Shown: positions 54,818 through 64,000, counted from the stretch's first letter. The stretch: DNA of 64,000 nt from Mesorhizobium sp. Z1-4 (GCF_004000235.1 NZ_RCIO01000001.1:1-64000); one strand, 5' to 3'. The notes: generated by a model from the sequence alone, not told the origin. A program made the numbers and translations.

Positions 54818-57487
54818 TCAAATGCCCTCCGCTCTCGCCGCCGCCTGCGCGGCGGCCAGGCGTGCGATGGGAACGCGGAATGGCGAGCACGACACATAGT
54901 CCAGCCCGACACTTTCGCAGAATTCCACCGAGGCCGGGTCGCCGCCATGTTCGCCGCATATGCCGAGCTTGATGTCCGGTCGCGTTCCCCTGCCCTTCTC
55001 AGCCGCCATGCGCACGAGTTCGCCCACGCCATCGACGTCGATCGAAACGAACGGATCCTTCTCGATCAGGCCTTTCTGGCGATAGGTTTCCAGGAACGAC
55101 GAGGCGTCGTCGCGCGAAATGCCGTAGGTGGTCTGTGTCAGATCGTTGGTGCCGAATGAGAAGAACTCGGCGGCCTCGGCGATCAGGCCAGCGCGCAGTG
55201 CCGCACGCGGCAACTCGATCATCGTGCCGACCAGATAGTCAAAGCGGCTTCCCGCTTCCTTCATCACGGTTTCGGCGACATCGTCGATGCGCTTTTTGAC
55301 GTAGTCCAGCTCTTCCTTGAGCCCGACTAGCGGCACCATGACTTCGGGAACCACCGGGCTTCCGGTGCGCTTGCCCGCTTCGGCCGCAGCCTCGAAAATG
55401 GCGCGAGCCTGCATCTCCGCAATCTCGGGATAAGAAACCGCGAGGCGGCAGCCGCGGTGACCGAGCATCGGGTTGAACTCGTGCAGTGTCTCGGTGCGCT
55501 GCCGCAGCTTCTCGGCCGACACATCCATGGCCGCGGCAACCTCGGCGATTTCCTCGTCAGAATGCGGCAGAAACTCATGCAGCGGCGGGTCGAGCAGACG
55601 GATCGTCACCGGCAGGCCGGCCATGATCTCGAACAGCTCCAGAAAGTCCGAGCGCTGCATGGGCAACAGCTTGGCAAGAGCTGAGCGCCTTCCAGCTTCC
55701 GTGTCAGCCAGGATCATCTCGCGCATGGCAACGATGCGCTCACCGTCGAAGAACATGTGCTCGGTGCGGCAAAGGCCTATGCCTTCCGCGCCGAAGGAAC
55801 GCGCCATGCGCGCATCCGCCGGCGTTTCGGCATTGGCACGCACCTTCATGCGCCGCGCCTCGTCGGCCCAGCCCATGATGGACGCGAAGTCGCCCGAAAG
55901 CTCAGGCTGCAGCATGGGCACCGCGCCTTTCAGCACCTGGCCGGTGCCGCCATCGATGGTGATTATATCGCCCTTGCGGAGCGTAACGCCCATGGCAAGC
56001 AGCGTGCCGGTCCGATAATCGACACGCAAACCGCCGGCGCCGGAAACGCAGGGCTTGCCCATACCGCGCGCCACAACGGCGGCGTGGCTGGTCATGCCGC
56101 CGCGCGTCGTCAGGATACCCTGCGCGGCATGCATGCCGTGAATGTCTTCGGGGCTGGTTTCGACGCGAACAAGGATGACGTCCCGGTTCTGCGCTTTCGC
56201 CTCTTCCGCCTCGTCGGAGGTGAACACAATTTCGCCTGTTGCGGCGCCCGGCGAGGCCGGCAAACCGGAACCGATGATGTCGCGCCTCGCATTGGGGTCG
56301 ATCGTCGGGTGCAAAAGCTGGTCGAGCGAGGCCGGCTCGATGCGCAGCACCGCTTCCCGGTTCGTGATCAGCCCTTCACCTGACATTTCGGCAGCGATGC
56401 GCAGCGCCGATTTCGCGGTGCGCTTGCCCGAACGGGTCTGCAGCATCCACAGCTTGCCGCGCTCGATGGTGAATTCGAGATCCTGCATGTCGCGATAATG
56501 CGCCTCGAGCCGACCCGCGATCTCGGTCAGGGTCTTGAAGGCGTCGGGCATCAGCTTTTGCAGCGAAGGCTTGTCGGATCCCGCGGCGACACGGGCCTCC
56601 TCGGTGATGTTCTGCGGGGTGCGGATGCCTGCCACCACATCTTCGCCCTGTGCGTTGACCAGGAACTCGCCATAAAGCGCGTTTTCGCCGGTGGAGGGGT
56701 TACGGGTGAAGGCAACGCCGGTCGCCGAGCTGTCGCCCATATTGCCGAAAACCATGGCCTGCACATTAACGGCGGTGCCCCAGCTTTCGGGGATGTCGTG
56801 GAGGCGGCGATAGGTTATGGCGCGCGGGTTCATCCAGCTGGCGAAAACCGCGTTGATTGCGCCCCACAGCTGCTCCCTGGCGTCCTGCGGGAACGGTGCG
56901 CCCAGCTCCTGCTCAATCTTCGCGTTGTACCGGCCGATCACATCCTGCCATTGCGCGGCAGAGAGATCGGTGTCCTGCTCGAAGCCGTATTCTGCCTTGG
57001 CGTCTTCGAGGATTTCCTCGAAATTTTCATGGTCGACGCCAAGCACCACGTCTGAATACATCTGAATGAAGCGGCGGTAGCTGTCATAGGCAAAACGCTC
57101 GTCGCCCGAAGCCGCAGCCAGAGCAGCAACGGTCTCGTCGTTGAGGCCGAGATTAAGCACCGTGTCCATCATGCCGGGCATGGAGGCGCGCGAGCCTGAG
57201 CGCACCGAAACCAACATCAGCTTTTGCGGATCGCCGAAGCGGCCGCCCGCAATCTCGCCCATAGCGGCAAGGGCCGCATCCACCTGGCCGTTCAGGCCGT
57301 CCGGCAGTGTTCGGCCATTGGCATAATAAGCCGTGCAGACCTCGGTGGTGATCGTAAAGCCAGGCGGTACGGGAAGGCCGAGATTGCACATCTCTGCCAG
57401 ATTGGCGCCCTTGCCGCCCAGCAATTCGCGATCAGAGGCGCTTCCGTCCGCCGAACCGCCACCGAATCCGTAGACCCATTTTGTCAT
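54818..57487 (-). CDS. ppdK: Pyruvate, phosphate dikinase
   Basis: 889 residues, the normal length. It interconverts pyruvate + ATP + Pi and PEP + AMP + PPi. Three domains are visible: nucleotide-binding (1-350, with LLGGKGANLAEM near 22-33 and SVRSGSRASMPGMMDT), the phosphohistidine swivel domain with TRGGMTSHAAVVARGMGKPCV near 447-467, and the PEP/pyruvate TIM barrel with GLCRTEHMFF, GTMIELPRAAL, SFGTNDLTQ and the late GICGEHGGDP with its catalytic Cys. Divergent to the cupin gene; on the same strand as the polysaccharide operon downstream. Confidence 0.96.
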   Translation of the reverse strand: MTKWVYGFGGGSADGSASDRELLGGKGANLAEMCNLGLPVPPGFTITTEVCTAYYANGRTLPDGLNGQVDAALAAMGEIAGGRFGDPQKLMLVSVRSGSRASMPGMMDTVLNLGLNDETVAALAAASGDERFAYDSYRRFIQMYSDVVLGVDHENFEEILEDAKAEYGFEQDTDLSAAQWQDVIGRYNAKIEQELGAPFPQDAREQLWGAINAVFASWMNPRAITYRRLHDIPESWGTAVNVQAMVFGNMGDSSATGVAFTRNPSTGENALYGEFLVNAQGEDVVAGIRTPQNITEEARVAAGSDKPSLQKLMPDAFKTLTEIAGRLEAHYRDMQDLEFTIERGKLWMLQTRSGKRTAKSALRIAAEMSGEGLITNREAVLRIEPASLDQLLHPTIDPNARRDIIGSGLPASPGAATGEIVFTSDEAEEAKAQNRDVILVRVETSPEDIHGMHAAQGILTTRGGMTSHAAVVARGMGKPCVSGAGGLRVDYRTGTLLAMGVTLRKGDIITIDGGTGQVLKGAVPMLQPELSGDFASIMGWADEARRMKVRANAETPADARMARSFGAEGIGLCRTEHMFFDGERIVAMREMILADTEAGRRSALAKLLPMQRSDFLELFEIMAGLPVTIRLLDPPLHEFLPHSDEEIAEVAAAMDVSAEKLRQRTETLHEFNPMLGHRGCRLAVSYPEIAEMQARAIFEAAAEAGKRTGSPVVPEVMVPLVGLKEELDYVKKRIDDVAETVMKEAGSRFDYLVGTMIELPRAALRAGLIAEAAEFFSFGTNDLTQTTYGISRDDASSFLETYRQKGLIEKDPFVSIDVDGVGELVRMAAEKGRGTRPDIKLGICGEHGGDPASVEFCESVGLDYVSCSPFRVPIARLAAAQAAARAEGI

Positions 57488-57618
57488 ATCAGGTGAACCG
57501 CCTATTCATTTCGTACGACCATGGCCGCCAGAGCGATAAGGTTCGCAGTTGCGAAAGGCAAGAACGCAACCGCTGCCCGCCACATATCAATCGATTAGTC
57601 CCGCCAGGAGATTTCCTC
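57488..57618. promoter_or_regulatory. Divergent region, ppdK and cupin genes
   Basis: A 131-base gap without a gene between divergent starts. It carries the AGGAG ribosome binding site (57606-57610) of the cupin gene and must contain both promoters. No clear operator is seen. Confidence 0.3.
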
Positions 57619-58080
57619 ATGCCAATCATACGTGCCGGCAATGCGCCCTTAGAGACGGGAGAAGGCTCAAGCCTCAACGACGAACTCGGCACTTATCGTG
57701 CAAGCCTGCTCAGCGATGCCGGGGGGCTGACGCAGTTCGGGGCCTTTGTTGAAACCCTGTCTCCGGGCTCGAGATCATCGCGGAAGCACTGGCATGAGCG
57801 GGAGGACGAGTTCGTGTACGTGCTCGATGGTGAGGTCACGCTGCACGAAGGCGACAGCGAAACCGTCATGGGACCGGGCGATGCCGCAACCTTCAAGGCT
57901 GGCGTCGAAGCCGGCCACTGCCTGGAAAACCGGTCCGGGCGCGAGGTCTCCTATCTGGTGGTGGGCACACGCTCACCCGACGATGTTGTCCATTACACCG
58001 ATCGCGACCTGTTGCTGGTCAAGTCAGGCGGGCAGCGGAAATGGACCGACCGCAACGGCCAGCCCGCCGAACCCGACTGA
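57619..58080 (+). CDS. Cupin-domain protein
   Basis: 153 residues from ATG 57619, with AGGAG nine bases upstream; an open extension to 57481 is unneeded. A single small beta-barrel: the first cupin motif GSRSSRKHWHEREDEFVYVLDG gives metal ligands His57, His59 and Glu63/64, and the second motif GPGDAATFKAGVEAGHCLENR supplies His near 101. Such proteins may act as small dioxygenases, isomerases or metal-binding sensors. The substrate is unknown. The VOC-family gene follows on the same strand. Confidence 0.8.
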   Translation: MPIIRAGNAPLETGEGSSLNDELGTYRASLLSDAGGLTQFGAFVETLSPGSRSSRKHWHEREDEFVYVLDGEVTLHEGDSETVMGPGDAATFKAGVEAGHCLENRSGREVSYLVVGTRSPDDVVHYTDRDLLLVKSGGQRKWTDRNGQPAEPD

Positions 58081-58176
58081 CCGTTCCTGTGCACAGTGCC
58101 AAAGCTGCGCATTGCCTCTTGCCTCCCGCGCCGGCCACGATTAGAACATATCAGGAACAAAGAATGGAGTTGCGTG

Positions 58177-58521
58177 ATGAAAAAAGACGGCAAGCTCGAT
58201 TATCTCGAAATGGCGGCCGGCAACGGTTCGATCGATAGCGTGAAGGCGTTTTACAGCGCGGCCTTCGGCTGGACGTTCACGGACTATGGGCCATCCTACT
58301 CGGCATTCGAGGAGGGCCTCGATGGCGGCTTTGACGGGGCCACACCGCCCGGCAGCAAACCGCTGCCGGTTCTGTTTTCCACCAACCTGGAAAAATCGCT
58401 CGAAACGGTGACCAGTGCTGGCGGTAAGATCGTGAGGCCGATTTTCTCGTTCCCCGGCGGCCGGCGGTTTCACTTCACCGACCCGGCCGGCAACGAACTG
58501 GCGATCTGGAGCGAGGTATAA
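58177..58521 (+). CDS. VOC (glyoxalase/bleomycin-resistance) family protein
   Basis: 114 residues from ATG 58177 (GTG three bases earlier is possible), with GGAG eight bases upstream. It has the paired beta-alpha-beta-beta-beta units of the vicinal-oxygen-chelate fold: YLEMAAGNGSIDSVKAFYSAAFGWTF and SLETVTSAGGKIV, then the end motif FHFTDPAGNELAIW containing the usual metal-ligand Glu. It may be a glyoxalase-like or simple binding protein. It ends 31 bases before the convergent smc gene. Confidence 0.8.
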   Translation: MKKDGKLDYLEMAAGNGSIDSVKAFYSAAFGWTFTDYGPSYSAFEEGLDGGFDGATPPGSKPLPVLFSTNLEKSLETVTSAGGKIVRPIFSFPGGRRFHFTDPAGNELAIWSEV

Positions 58522-58552
58522 CCCCTCCCCTCACGGGGGAGGACGCATCGGC

Positions 58553-61500
58553 TTAGCTCGCCTCGCGCAGCTGCTCGGCGGTTTGCAGATCGACCGAGAC
58601 CAGCTGGCTGACGCCCTGTTCGGCCATGGTGACGCCGAACAGGCGGTTCATGCGCGCCATGGTGATGGGGTTATGCGTGATGATGACGAAGCGCGTTTCG
58701 GTCGATGACGCCATTTCGTCCATCAGGTTGCAGAAGCGCTCGACATTGTGGTCGTCGAGCGGGGCATCCACCTCGTCGAGCACGCAGATCGGGGCGGGAT
58801 TGGTGAGGAAGACGGCAAAGATGAGCGCCATCGCCGTCAACGCCTGTTCGCCGCCTGAAAGCAGCGTCATCGTCTGCGGGCGCTTGCCCGGCGGACGAGC
58901 GAGGATTTCGAGCCCGGCTTCAAGCGGGTCTTCGGATTCGATCAGCTGAAGCTCGGCCGTGCCGCCGCCGAAAAGATGAGTGAACAGGCGCTGAAACTGC
59001 GCGTTCACTTCGGTAAACGCGGCCAGCAGCCGTTCGCGGCCTTCGCGGTTAAGGCTGTGAATCGCCTGGCGCAGCTTGCGGATCGCCTCGATCACGTCCT
59101 CCCGCTCCGAAACGATCGTCTCGAAACGTTCGGTTAGTTCCTGTTGCTCGGCCTCGGCGCGCAGATTGACGGCGCCAAGGCGCTCGCGCTCCACACGCAA
59201 ACGGTCAAGCCGGCGCTCGAGTTCCGAAATATCTGGAAGCGCCTCGCCGTCGGACAGCCCCGCATGACGCAGCGCCTCGTGAGGGCCGACATTCAGGGCC
59301 TCGCGAATGCGGTGTTCCGCTTCCTTGCGCCGTTCTTCGGCTGCCGTCAGCTTTTCTTCCGCGCGCACGCGCTGCTCACGCGAGGATGACAGTGCCTCAA
59401 CCGCGGCAATCGCCGTCCGGTCGAGCTCGGCCTGCCGGTTTTCAGCCTCCTGCAGGCGCGACGCAGCGCTGGTGCGCAACTCCTCGGCCTGCGAAAGCTG
59501 AGACAATAGCGCCCGGCGGCGTGCATCAATCTCGTCGGGTGTGTCGGCCAGCTTCTCCTGTTCGGACGCGGCCTCGGCCTGGCGCTCCGAAAGCGAGGCA
59601 ATCTGCCGATCCGCATTTTCGGTTCGCGACGTCCAGCTTCCGCGTTCGGTCGCAATCGCGGCGAGCCGCTGCTGGCGCATCTCGGCATCGCGCGCGAGAC
59701 CCTGATGTGCCGCGCGGGCTTCGGCGAGTGCGGCACGGTCCTGCGCGACTTCGGCCGAAACAGTGTCCAGCCGGCCCTGGAGCTCGGCAAGTTCGGGAGC
59801 GGCAGCCAGGGCAGCTTCGGCATCGCGGACGGCGGCGACCGCCTCGTCACGCGACTCCACCAGGCGCTGACGCGATTCCTCCAGTGCGGTGCGGCGGCTT
59901 GCGAGCTCGCCGGCGGCGCGCTCCGCACGCACCAGTTCAGCACGGGCATCTTCCAGCGTGCGCTGGGCGCTGCGCTGTGTCTCGCGCGCAAGCTTTTCCG
60001 CTTCGACTGCTTCTTTAACCGCTTGCTCGGCTTCGGCCTGCGCCGCCTCGGCGGCGCGCAGGTTCAAAGTCGCCTCCCGCACCTCGGCGTCGAGTTCGGC
60101 CAGCCGGTTTTTCTGGGCCAGACGCTGGGCGGCCGCAGTAGGCGCGTCGGCGCTTGCGACAAAGCCGTCCCAGCGCCACAGGGCACCGTCTCGGGAAACA
60201 AGCCGCTGGCCGGGTTTCAGCTGTGCCTGAAACCGGGCGCCCTCGTCTGCCTCAACCACACCGATCTGCGCGAGGCGCCGGGAAAGTTCGGCAGGGGCGC
60301 GGACCAGGTCGCCGAGGCTTTTGACACCCTGCGGCAGCTCGGGATCATCGCCGCTACCGATCGCTGCGCCCCAGTGGGCCGGCGCGGTGCGATCGAGCGG
60401 CGCGTCGAGGTCTTCGCCGAGGGCCGCACCCAGTGCAGCCTCAAACCCCTTGTCGACCGAAATGCGCTCCAGCACGGCGGGGAAGAGCCCACCGGACACA
60501 GCGTTGATAATGCGCGACAGTGTCTGCGCCTCGGTCTCGGCGCTTTGCAGCGCGGCGCGCGCCTCCTGCAATGCGGGCCGCAAGGCTGCCTCGGCCTCGC
60601 GGCGCTGAGCGACCAGGCTTTCGGCATCGAGCGCCCTCGCCTCCGCCGCGGTCAAAGCCGTTTCGGCAACCTCAACCGCCTCTTTTTTCGCGGCCGGGTC
60701 GGCAAGTTCGGCAATTCGCCTGCCGATCTCGGCCGTCTCGTCTTCGAGCTGTTTCAGCTGACGCTCGTGGCGGTCGCGGCGCTCCGTGCCTTCCTGAAGC
60801 GCGCGCTGCAGCTGCGTGCGGCGGGCCGAGACCTCCGCCCGTTCGGCGGTCAGTTCGCCAAGGGCTGCCTCGCTCGCTGCGAGCTTCGACTGTGCATCCT
60901 CGTAAGCAGCCTGCGCACGCCGCTCTTCCTCGGCCGCACCGTCATTGGCGGCGCGCAGCCCCTGTTCCTCGCTCTGCAGCCGCTCCAGAACTGAAGCATT
61001 GTCGGCAAGAAGCTGCTTCTCGCGCGCCATGTCGGCATCGAGCTGCATAATGCGCTTTTCGAGTTCCGCCTGGCGAGCGCGCACGCGCCCCGCTTCTTCG
61101 TCGATCTGGCCAAGCGCGATCTTGAGCCGCTGCAAGGCGGCAGCGGCTGCTGCCTCCGCGTCCCGCAATTCGGGCAGCTTGTGGGCGCCAATCGCCTGCT
61201 GTTTGGCGGCATCCATCTGCGCGGAGGCTTTTTCGCCAACGGCTGCGGTAGCGGCGGACAGTGCCGACTGCGCCTCGGCCTCTGAATCGCGCGCCTGCGA
61301 CCATTTCAGATGCAGCAACGCGGCTTCGGCCTTGCGAATATCTGCGGAAAGGTTCTTGAAGCGCGATGCCTGCCGGGCCTGGCGCCTCAGGCTTTCGATC
61401 TGCGACTGCAACTCGCCGACAACGTCGTCGAGGCGCTCCAGGTTCTGTTCGGCCCCGCGCAGCCGCAGCTCCGCCTCGTGGCGGCGTGAATGCAGGCCGG

Positions 61501-62011
61501 AGATGCCGGCGGCCTCCTCCAGCAGAGCGCGCCGCGCCTGCGGTTTGGCCTGAATGAGCTCGCCGATGCGCCCCTGCCCCACCATCGAGGGCGAACGCGC
61601 ACCGGTCGACTGGTCGGCGAACAGAAGCTGCACATCCTTGGCCCGGGCTTCCTTGCCGTTGATGCGGTAGATCGAACCCGCTTCGCGCTCGATGCGCCGC
61701 GAGACCTGCACTTCGTCGGCGTCGTTGAACGCCGACGGCGCCCTGCGGTCCGCATTGTCCAGGAAGAGCGTAACTTCGGCTGTGTTGCGTGCGGGCCGTG
61801 TGGCGGAGCCCGAGAAGATCACGTCGTCCATGCCCGAGGCGCGCATGTTTTTGTAGGAGTTCTCACCCATCACCCAGCGCAGGGCTTCAACGAGGTTCGA
61901 CTTGCCGCAGCCATTGGGGCCGACAACGCCCGTCAGACCGCGTTCGATGACGAACTCGGATGGGTCGACGAAAGACTTGAAGCCGAGCAGGCGCAGACGG
62001 TTGAACTTCAT
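58553..62011 (-). CDS. smc: Chromosome segregation protein SMC
   Basis: 1152 residues, full length. The ATPase head is split: Walker A GPNGCGKSN at 31-39 at the N terminus, and signature LLSGGEQALTAMA with Walker B ICVLDEVDAPLDDHN near the C terminus. Between them two long Ala/Glu/Arg-rich coiled coils surround a globular hinge (about 500-640, with AVSGGLFPAVLERISVDKGFEAALGAALG). It organises and segregates the chromosome as a dimer with ScpA and ScpB, which are not encoded here. The neighbouring DsbA-like, DUF721 and mutY genes are the usual rhizobial surroundings. Confidence 0.96.
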   Translation of the reverse strand: MKFNRLRLLGFKSFVDPSEFVIERGLTGVVGPNGCGKSNLVEALRWVMGENSYKNMRASGMDDVIFSGSATRPARNTAEVTLFLDNADRRAPSAFNDADEVQVSRRIEREAGSIYRINGKEARAKDVQLLFADQSTGARSPSMVGQGRIGELIQAKPQARRALLEEAAGISGLHSRRHEAELRLRGAEQNLERLDDVVGELQSQIESLRRQARQASRFKNLSADIRKAEAALLHLKWSQARDSEAEAQSALSAATAAVGEKASAQMDAAKQQAIGAHKLPELRDAEAAAAAALQRLKIALGQIDEEAGRVRARQAELEKRIMQLDADMAREKQLLADNASVLERLQSEEQGLRAANDGAAEEERRAQAAYEDAQSKLAASEAALGELTAERAEVSARRTQLQRALQEGTERRDRHERQLKQLEDETAEIGRRIAELADPAAKKEAVEVAETALTAAEARALDAESLVAQRREAEAALRPALQEARAALQSAETEAQTLSRIINAVSGGLFPAVLERISVDKGFEAALGAALGEDLDAPLDRTAPAHWGAAIGSGDDPELPQGVKSLGDLVRAPAELSRRLAQIGVVEADEGARFQAQLKPGQRLVSRDGALWRWDGFVASADAPTAAAQRLAQKNRLAELDAEVREATLNLRAAEAAQAEAEQAVKEAVEAEKLARETQRSAQRTLEDARAELVRAERAAGELASRRTALEESRQRLVESRDEAVAAVRDAEAALAAAPELAELQGRLDTVSAEVAQDRAALAEARAAHQGLARDAEMRQQRLAAIATERGSWTSRTENADRQIASLSERQAEAASEQEKLADTPDEIDARRRALLSQLSQAEELRTSAASRLQEAENRQAELDRTAIAAVEALSSSREQRVRAEEKLTAAEERRKEAEHRIREALNVGPHEALRHAGLSDGEALPDISELERRLDRLRVERERLGAVNLRAEAEQQELTERFETIVSEREDVIEAIRKLRQAIHSLNREGRERLLAAFTEVNAQFQRLFTHLFGGGTAELQLIESEDPLEAGLEILARPPGKRPQTMTLLSGGEQALTAMALIFAVFLTNPAPICVLDEVDAPLDDHNVERFCNLMDEMASSTETRFVIITHNPITMARMNRLFGVTMAEQGVSQLVSVDLQTAEQLREAS

Positions 62012-62056
62012 CGCCGCGTCTCCGCAGTAGCCGTCGCTCCAGCGGGCAATGCGCCG

Positions 62057-62752
62057 CTAGAGATGGCTTTCGATGATGGCCGACATCTGGTCAACCGAGA
62101 GCGCCCCCGAATATTTGCCGCCATTGATGAAGAAGGTCGGCGTCGATTCGACCTTGAAATCATTCGCGCCGCGCGCGCGCACAGCCCGGACATCATCCAG
62201 AAGCTTCTGGTCCGTCAAGCAAGCCTCGAAGGACTCCTGTGAAAAACCGGCCAGTTTCGATATCTGGAGCAGCGCCGAACGCGCATCCTGCACCGACGCC
62301 CAGTCGCGCTGCTGGCTGAACAGCACATCGACCATGGGGAAATAATTGTCGTTGGAGCACCGGGCCAGCATGAATGCGGCTTCCGCGCGCGGATCGAACG
62401 GGAACTCGCGAAAAATCAACCGCGCCTTGCCGGTGTCGATGTAACGTTCCTTGATCGCGGGCAGCGTGGCCTCATGAAAAGAGGCGCAATGCGGGCAGGT
62501 CATGGAGGCATACTCCACGATCGTTACCGGGGCCTCGGCCTCGCCAAGAACCTTTTCGGGCAGCGCGCCCTCTTCCAGCAGCTTGGCCATATCGACGCTG
62601 CCCTGCGACGGCGGCACCTCGCCTGCGGTCGCCGGCGGCGTCTCTTCAGGCGCCTTGGCTTCCTCCTCGCCGCAAGCTGCGAGCAGCACGCCGGAGGCCG
62701 AAAGGGCGGCAAGGGAAATGAGAACGTTGCGACGAGGAAGCATTACGGTCAT
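62057..62752 (-). CDS. DsbA-family thiol:disulfide lipoprotein
   Basis: 231 residues from ATG 62752 (62743 possible). The start shows twin arginines (LPRRNVLIS), a hydrophobic stretch and a lipobox LLAAC with Cys27, so it is probably a lipoprotein exported to the periplasm, perhaps by Tat. A Pro/Glu linker precedes the thioredoxin-fold domain with active site CPHC (Cys86, Cys89), helical insertion and cis-Pro in ESTPTFFING. This matches the rhizobial DsbA-like/DSBA oxidoreductases that follow mutY and DUF721. It probably oxidises or isomerises cysteines of secreted proteins. Confidence 0.9.
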   Translation of the reverse strand: MTVMLPRRNVLISLAALSASGVLLAACGEEEAKAPEETPPATAGEVPPSQGSVDMAKLLEEGALPEKVLGEAEAPVTIVEYASMTCPHCASFHEATLPAIKERYIDTGKARLIFREFPFDPRAEAAFMLARCSNDNYFPMVDVLFSQQRDWASVQDARSALLQISKLAGFSQESFEACLTDQKLLDDVRAVRARGANDFKVESTPTFFINGGKYSGALSVDQMSAIIESHL

Positions 62753-62892
62753 GCGAATCACCTGGCTATGCGCGGATTTTGCGGTTGGTAGGGGCAGAAA
62801 AGCGATAGATACCGCCGAATTAAGGCAGGTTCGTCCCCAGGCCAATTACCAACAGGCAATTTCGCCGATCACGAACGCGCGAGGCGATGCGG
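62753..62892 (-). other. Gap between DUF721 and DsbA-like genes
   Basis: A 140-base gap between two minus-strand genes. No RNA gene, promoter hexamers or terminator can be assigned; it may hold a promoter for the DsbA-like gene. Confidence 0.2.
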
Positions 62893-63387
62893 TCAGTTGC
62901 CGCTGCCAATGACACTCCTGCCGAGCCGGGCGAGCGAGGCGCGCAGCTCCTCGTCTTCGATCTTGGCCATCAGCCCGTCGATCCTGCCTGCTTCGGCGGC
63001 CGTAACCTGGCGCGGCGGGAGTGGGCGAGGCACAGCTTCGCCAACCGGCTTCTGGACGATGCGCAGCCTGCCGATCGCCGGAAACCCAAGATAGGCGTTC
63101 ACCCTGCCGATCACTTCACCTGACTGATGCTGGAGATGCAGCGCATTGGCGCCGGAACAGCACACGACCAGCGTTGCAGGCTTGAAATCGTCCTCATCGC
63201 CGTCGCGCCGCGGCCAGATCACCCGCTCGGGCCGGGTGACGTCGCACAGCGACGGCCCGACGATCTCATCCCAGCTCTGCACCAGCCCGACCGATATGCC
63301 GGCGCGCTTGCGCAACACCGGGTCGAGGATCTTGCCGGCCGCCTCGCTGACCTGCACGGGATTGCTGAATTTGCGATTGGCTGCCAT
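62893..63387 (-). CDS. DUF721 protein
   Basis: 164 residues from ATG 63387; the longer upstream frame runs through mutY and is spurious. The DUF721 core is visible: AAGKILDPVLRKRAGISVGLVQSWDEIVG and later LHLQHQSGEVIGRVNAYLGFPAIGRLRIVQ. Such small proteins often neighbour mutY or recF and have been suggested to bind nucleic acid or DnaA-like partners, but no firm function is known to me. It is divergent to mutY, with 53 bases between the starts. Confidence 0.85.
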   Translation of the reverse strand: MAANRKFSNPVQVSEAAGKILDPVLRKRAGISVGLVQSWDEIVGPSLCDVTRPERVIWPRRDGDEDDFKPATLVVCCSGANALHLQHQSGEVIGRVNAYLGFPAIGRLRIVQKPVGEAVPRPLPPRQVTAAEAGRIDGLMAKIEDEELRASLARLGRSVIGSGN

Positions 63388-63440
63388 GTCGGTATCCGCA
63401 CTCGAACCGTCTTGTAGCGCAATCCGGCCAGCACCGCACC

Positions 63441-64000
63441 ATGCCCTCGACCACCCGACCGAAACCCGACGCCACTGCCAGGCTTCTCGCCTGGTACGAC
63501 CGGCATGCGCGCGAGCTGCCCTGGCGCGTTGGGCCGGCAGATCGGGCATCCGGCTCCGTGCCCGACCCCTATCGCGTCTGGCTGTCCGAAATCATGCTGC
63601 AGCAGACGACCGTGGAAGCGGTAAAGCCGTATTTCCGGAAATTCCTGGAAAGCTGGCCGGATATCGAATCGCTTGCGGCCGCCGACAATGACGATGTGAT
63701 GAAGGCCTGGGCGGGGCTGGGTTATTACTCCCGGGCACGCAACCTCAAGAAGTGCGCCGATACGGTAGCTGCCAAACTCCGCGGGCGGTTTCCCGCAAAT
63801 TATGAAGCGCTTATCGAGCTACCTGGTATTGGCCCCTACACGGCCGCGGCCATCGCGGCGATCGCGTTCGACCAGCCGGAGCCGGTTGTGGACGGGAATG
63901 TCGAGCGCGTGATTACGCGTCTGTTTGCAATTGCAACGCCACTCCCGGCCGCGAAGCCGGAAATCAAGGCGCGGGTCGCGAAGATGCTCGCCGCCGAGCG
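63441..64000 (+). CDS. mutY: Adenine DNA glycosylase MutY (runs off window)
   Basis: 186 codons are visible from ATG 63441 and the gene continues past the window edge. MutY removes adenine mispaired with 8-oxoguanine. Catalytic Glu50 is in WLSEIMLQQTTVE, the helix-hairpin-helix is LPGIGPYTAAAIAAIA at 127-142, and catalytic Asp151 is in VVDGNVERV. The iron-sulfur cluster cysteines and the NUDIX-like C-terminal domain would lie beyond 64000. The start follows the previous divergent gene closely and no strong ribosome binding site is seen. Confidence 0.95.
   Translation, partial: MPSTTRPKPDATARLLAWYDRHARELPWRVGPADRASGSVPDPYRVWLSEIMLQQTTVEAVKPYFRKFLESWPDIESLAAADNDDVMKAWAGLGYYSRARNLKKCADTVAAKLRGRFPANYEALIELPGIGPYTAAAIAAIAFDQPEPVVDGNVERVITRLFAIATPLPAAKPEIKARVAKMLAAE

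Noticed and set aside
59705-60994. 429-residue plus-strand open frame
   Set aside because: It lies antisense to the smc coiled-coil region, where Ala/Glu/Arg-rich codons leave the opposite strand open.

Overview
The window is high-GC DNA with short intergenic gaps and many ATGA/TGATG start-stop overlaps. It is most likely the chromosome of an alphaproteobacterium of the Rhizobiales (Mesorhizobium/Nitratireductor/Hoeflea-like). The main support is the housekeeping block smc - DsbA-family lipoprotein - DUF721 - mutY, a rhizobial-type ppdK, a fused cysNC with cysD and cysQ, BioY and LptC. The taxonomic placement is inference from gene content.

Layout. (1) 1-2656: the right end of an integrated element. 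Four small accessory genes overlap each other and lead into a tyrosine integrase, followed by a 3' fragment of tRNA-Pro that marks the attachment site. (2) 2889-17592: core and metabolic genes. These are an FMN-dependent 2-hydroxy-acid dehydrogenase beside an AlkB-like diiron hydroxylase, phosphoglucomutase, a PfkB sugar kinase, the sulfate-activation operon cysD-cysNC-cysQ, BioY, an MBL hydrolase, a DUF1499 protein, an acyl-CoA synthetase, a small unknown and an NAD-dependent epimerase. (3) 17589-25355: a tightly coupled seven-gene minus-strand operon (DUF2334 deacetylase, LpxB-related protein, GT2, GNAT, a second LpxB-like protein, an MsbA-type ABC exporter, GT2). It looks like a complete synthesis-and-export pathway for a glycolipid I cannot name. 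A stand-alone lptC is divergent to it. (4) 26523-54731: a surface-polysaccharide (O-antigen or capsule) locus. On the plus strand lie wbpE, a phage-type DUF2793 protein and a WbpM/CapD-type dehydratase. On the minus strand 22 genes run without interruption: Wzz-like, Wzy-like, wbpA, wbpB, wbpD, hisH/hisF homologues, Wzx, two N-acetyl sugar amidotransferases, four glycosyltransferases, a methyltransferase, a flavoprotein-like oxidoreductase, a branched-chain-type aminotransferase, an initiating sugar transferase, a LysA-like PLP decarboxylase, an HpcH/HpaI aldolase, an O-antigen ligase/polymerase and an acyltransferase. (5) 54818-64000: core genes again (ppdK, cupin, VOC protein, smc, DsbA-like, DUF721, mutY running off the end).

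How the genes work together. WbpA, WbpB, WbpE and WbpD form the route from UDP-GlcNAc to UDP-2,3-diacetamido-2,3-dideoxy-glucuronate. The WbpG/PseA-type amidotransferases with HisH and HisF homologues would turn an acetamido into an acetamidino group. The sugar transferase starts the repeat on the lipid carrier, the glycosyltransferases extend it, Wzx flips it, and Wzy and Wzz polymerise it. The aminotransferase, PLP decarboxylase, aldolase, oxidoreductase and methyltransferase form an embedded amino-acid-type module with no obvious place in known O-antigen pathways. The two best candidates for undescribed biology are the operon at 17589-25355 and this embedded module at 34472-39974.
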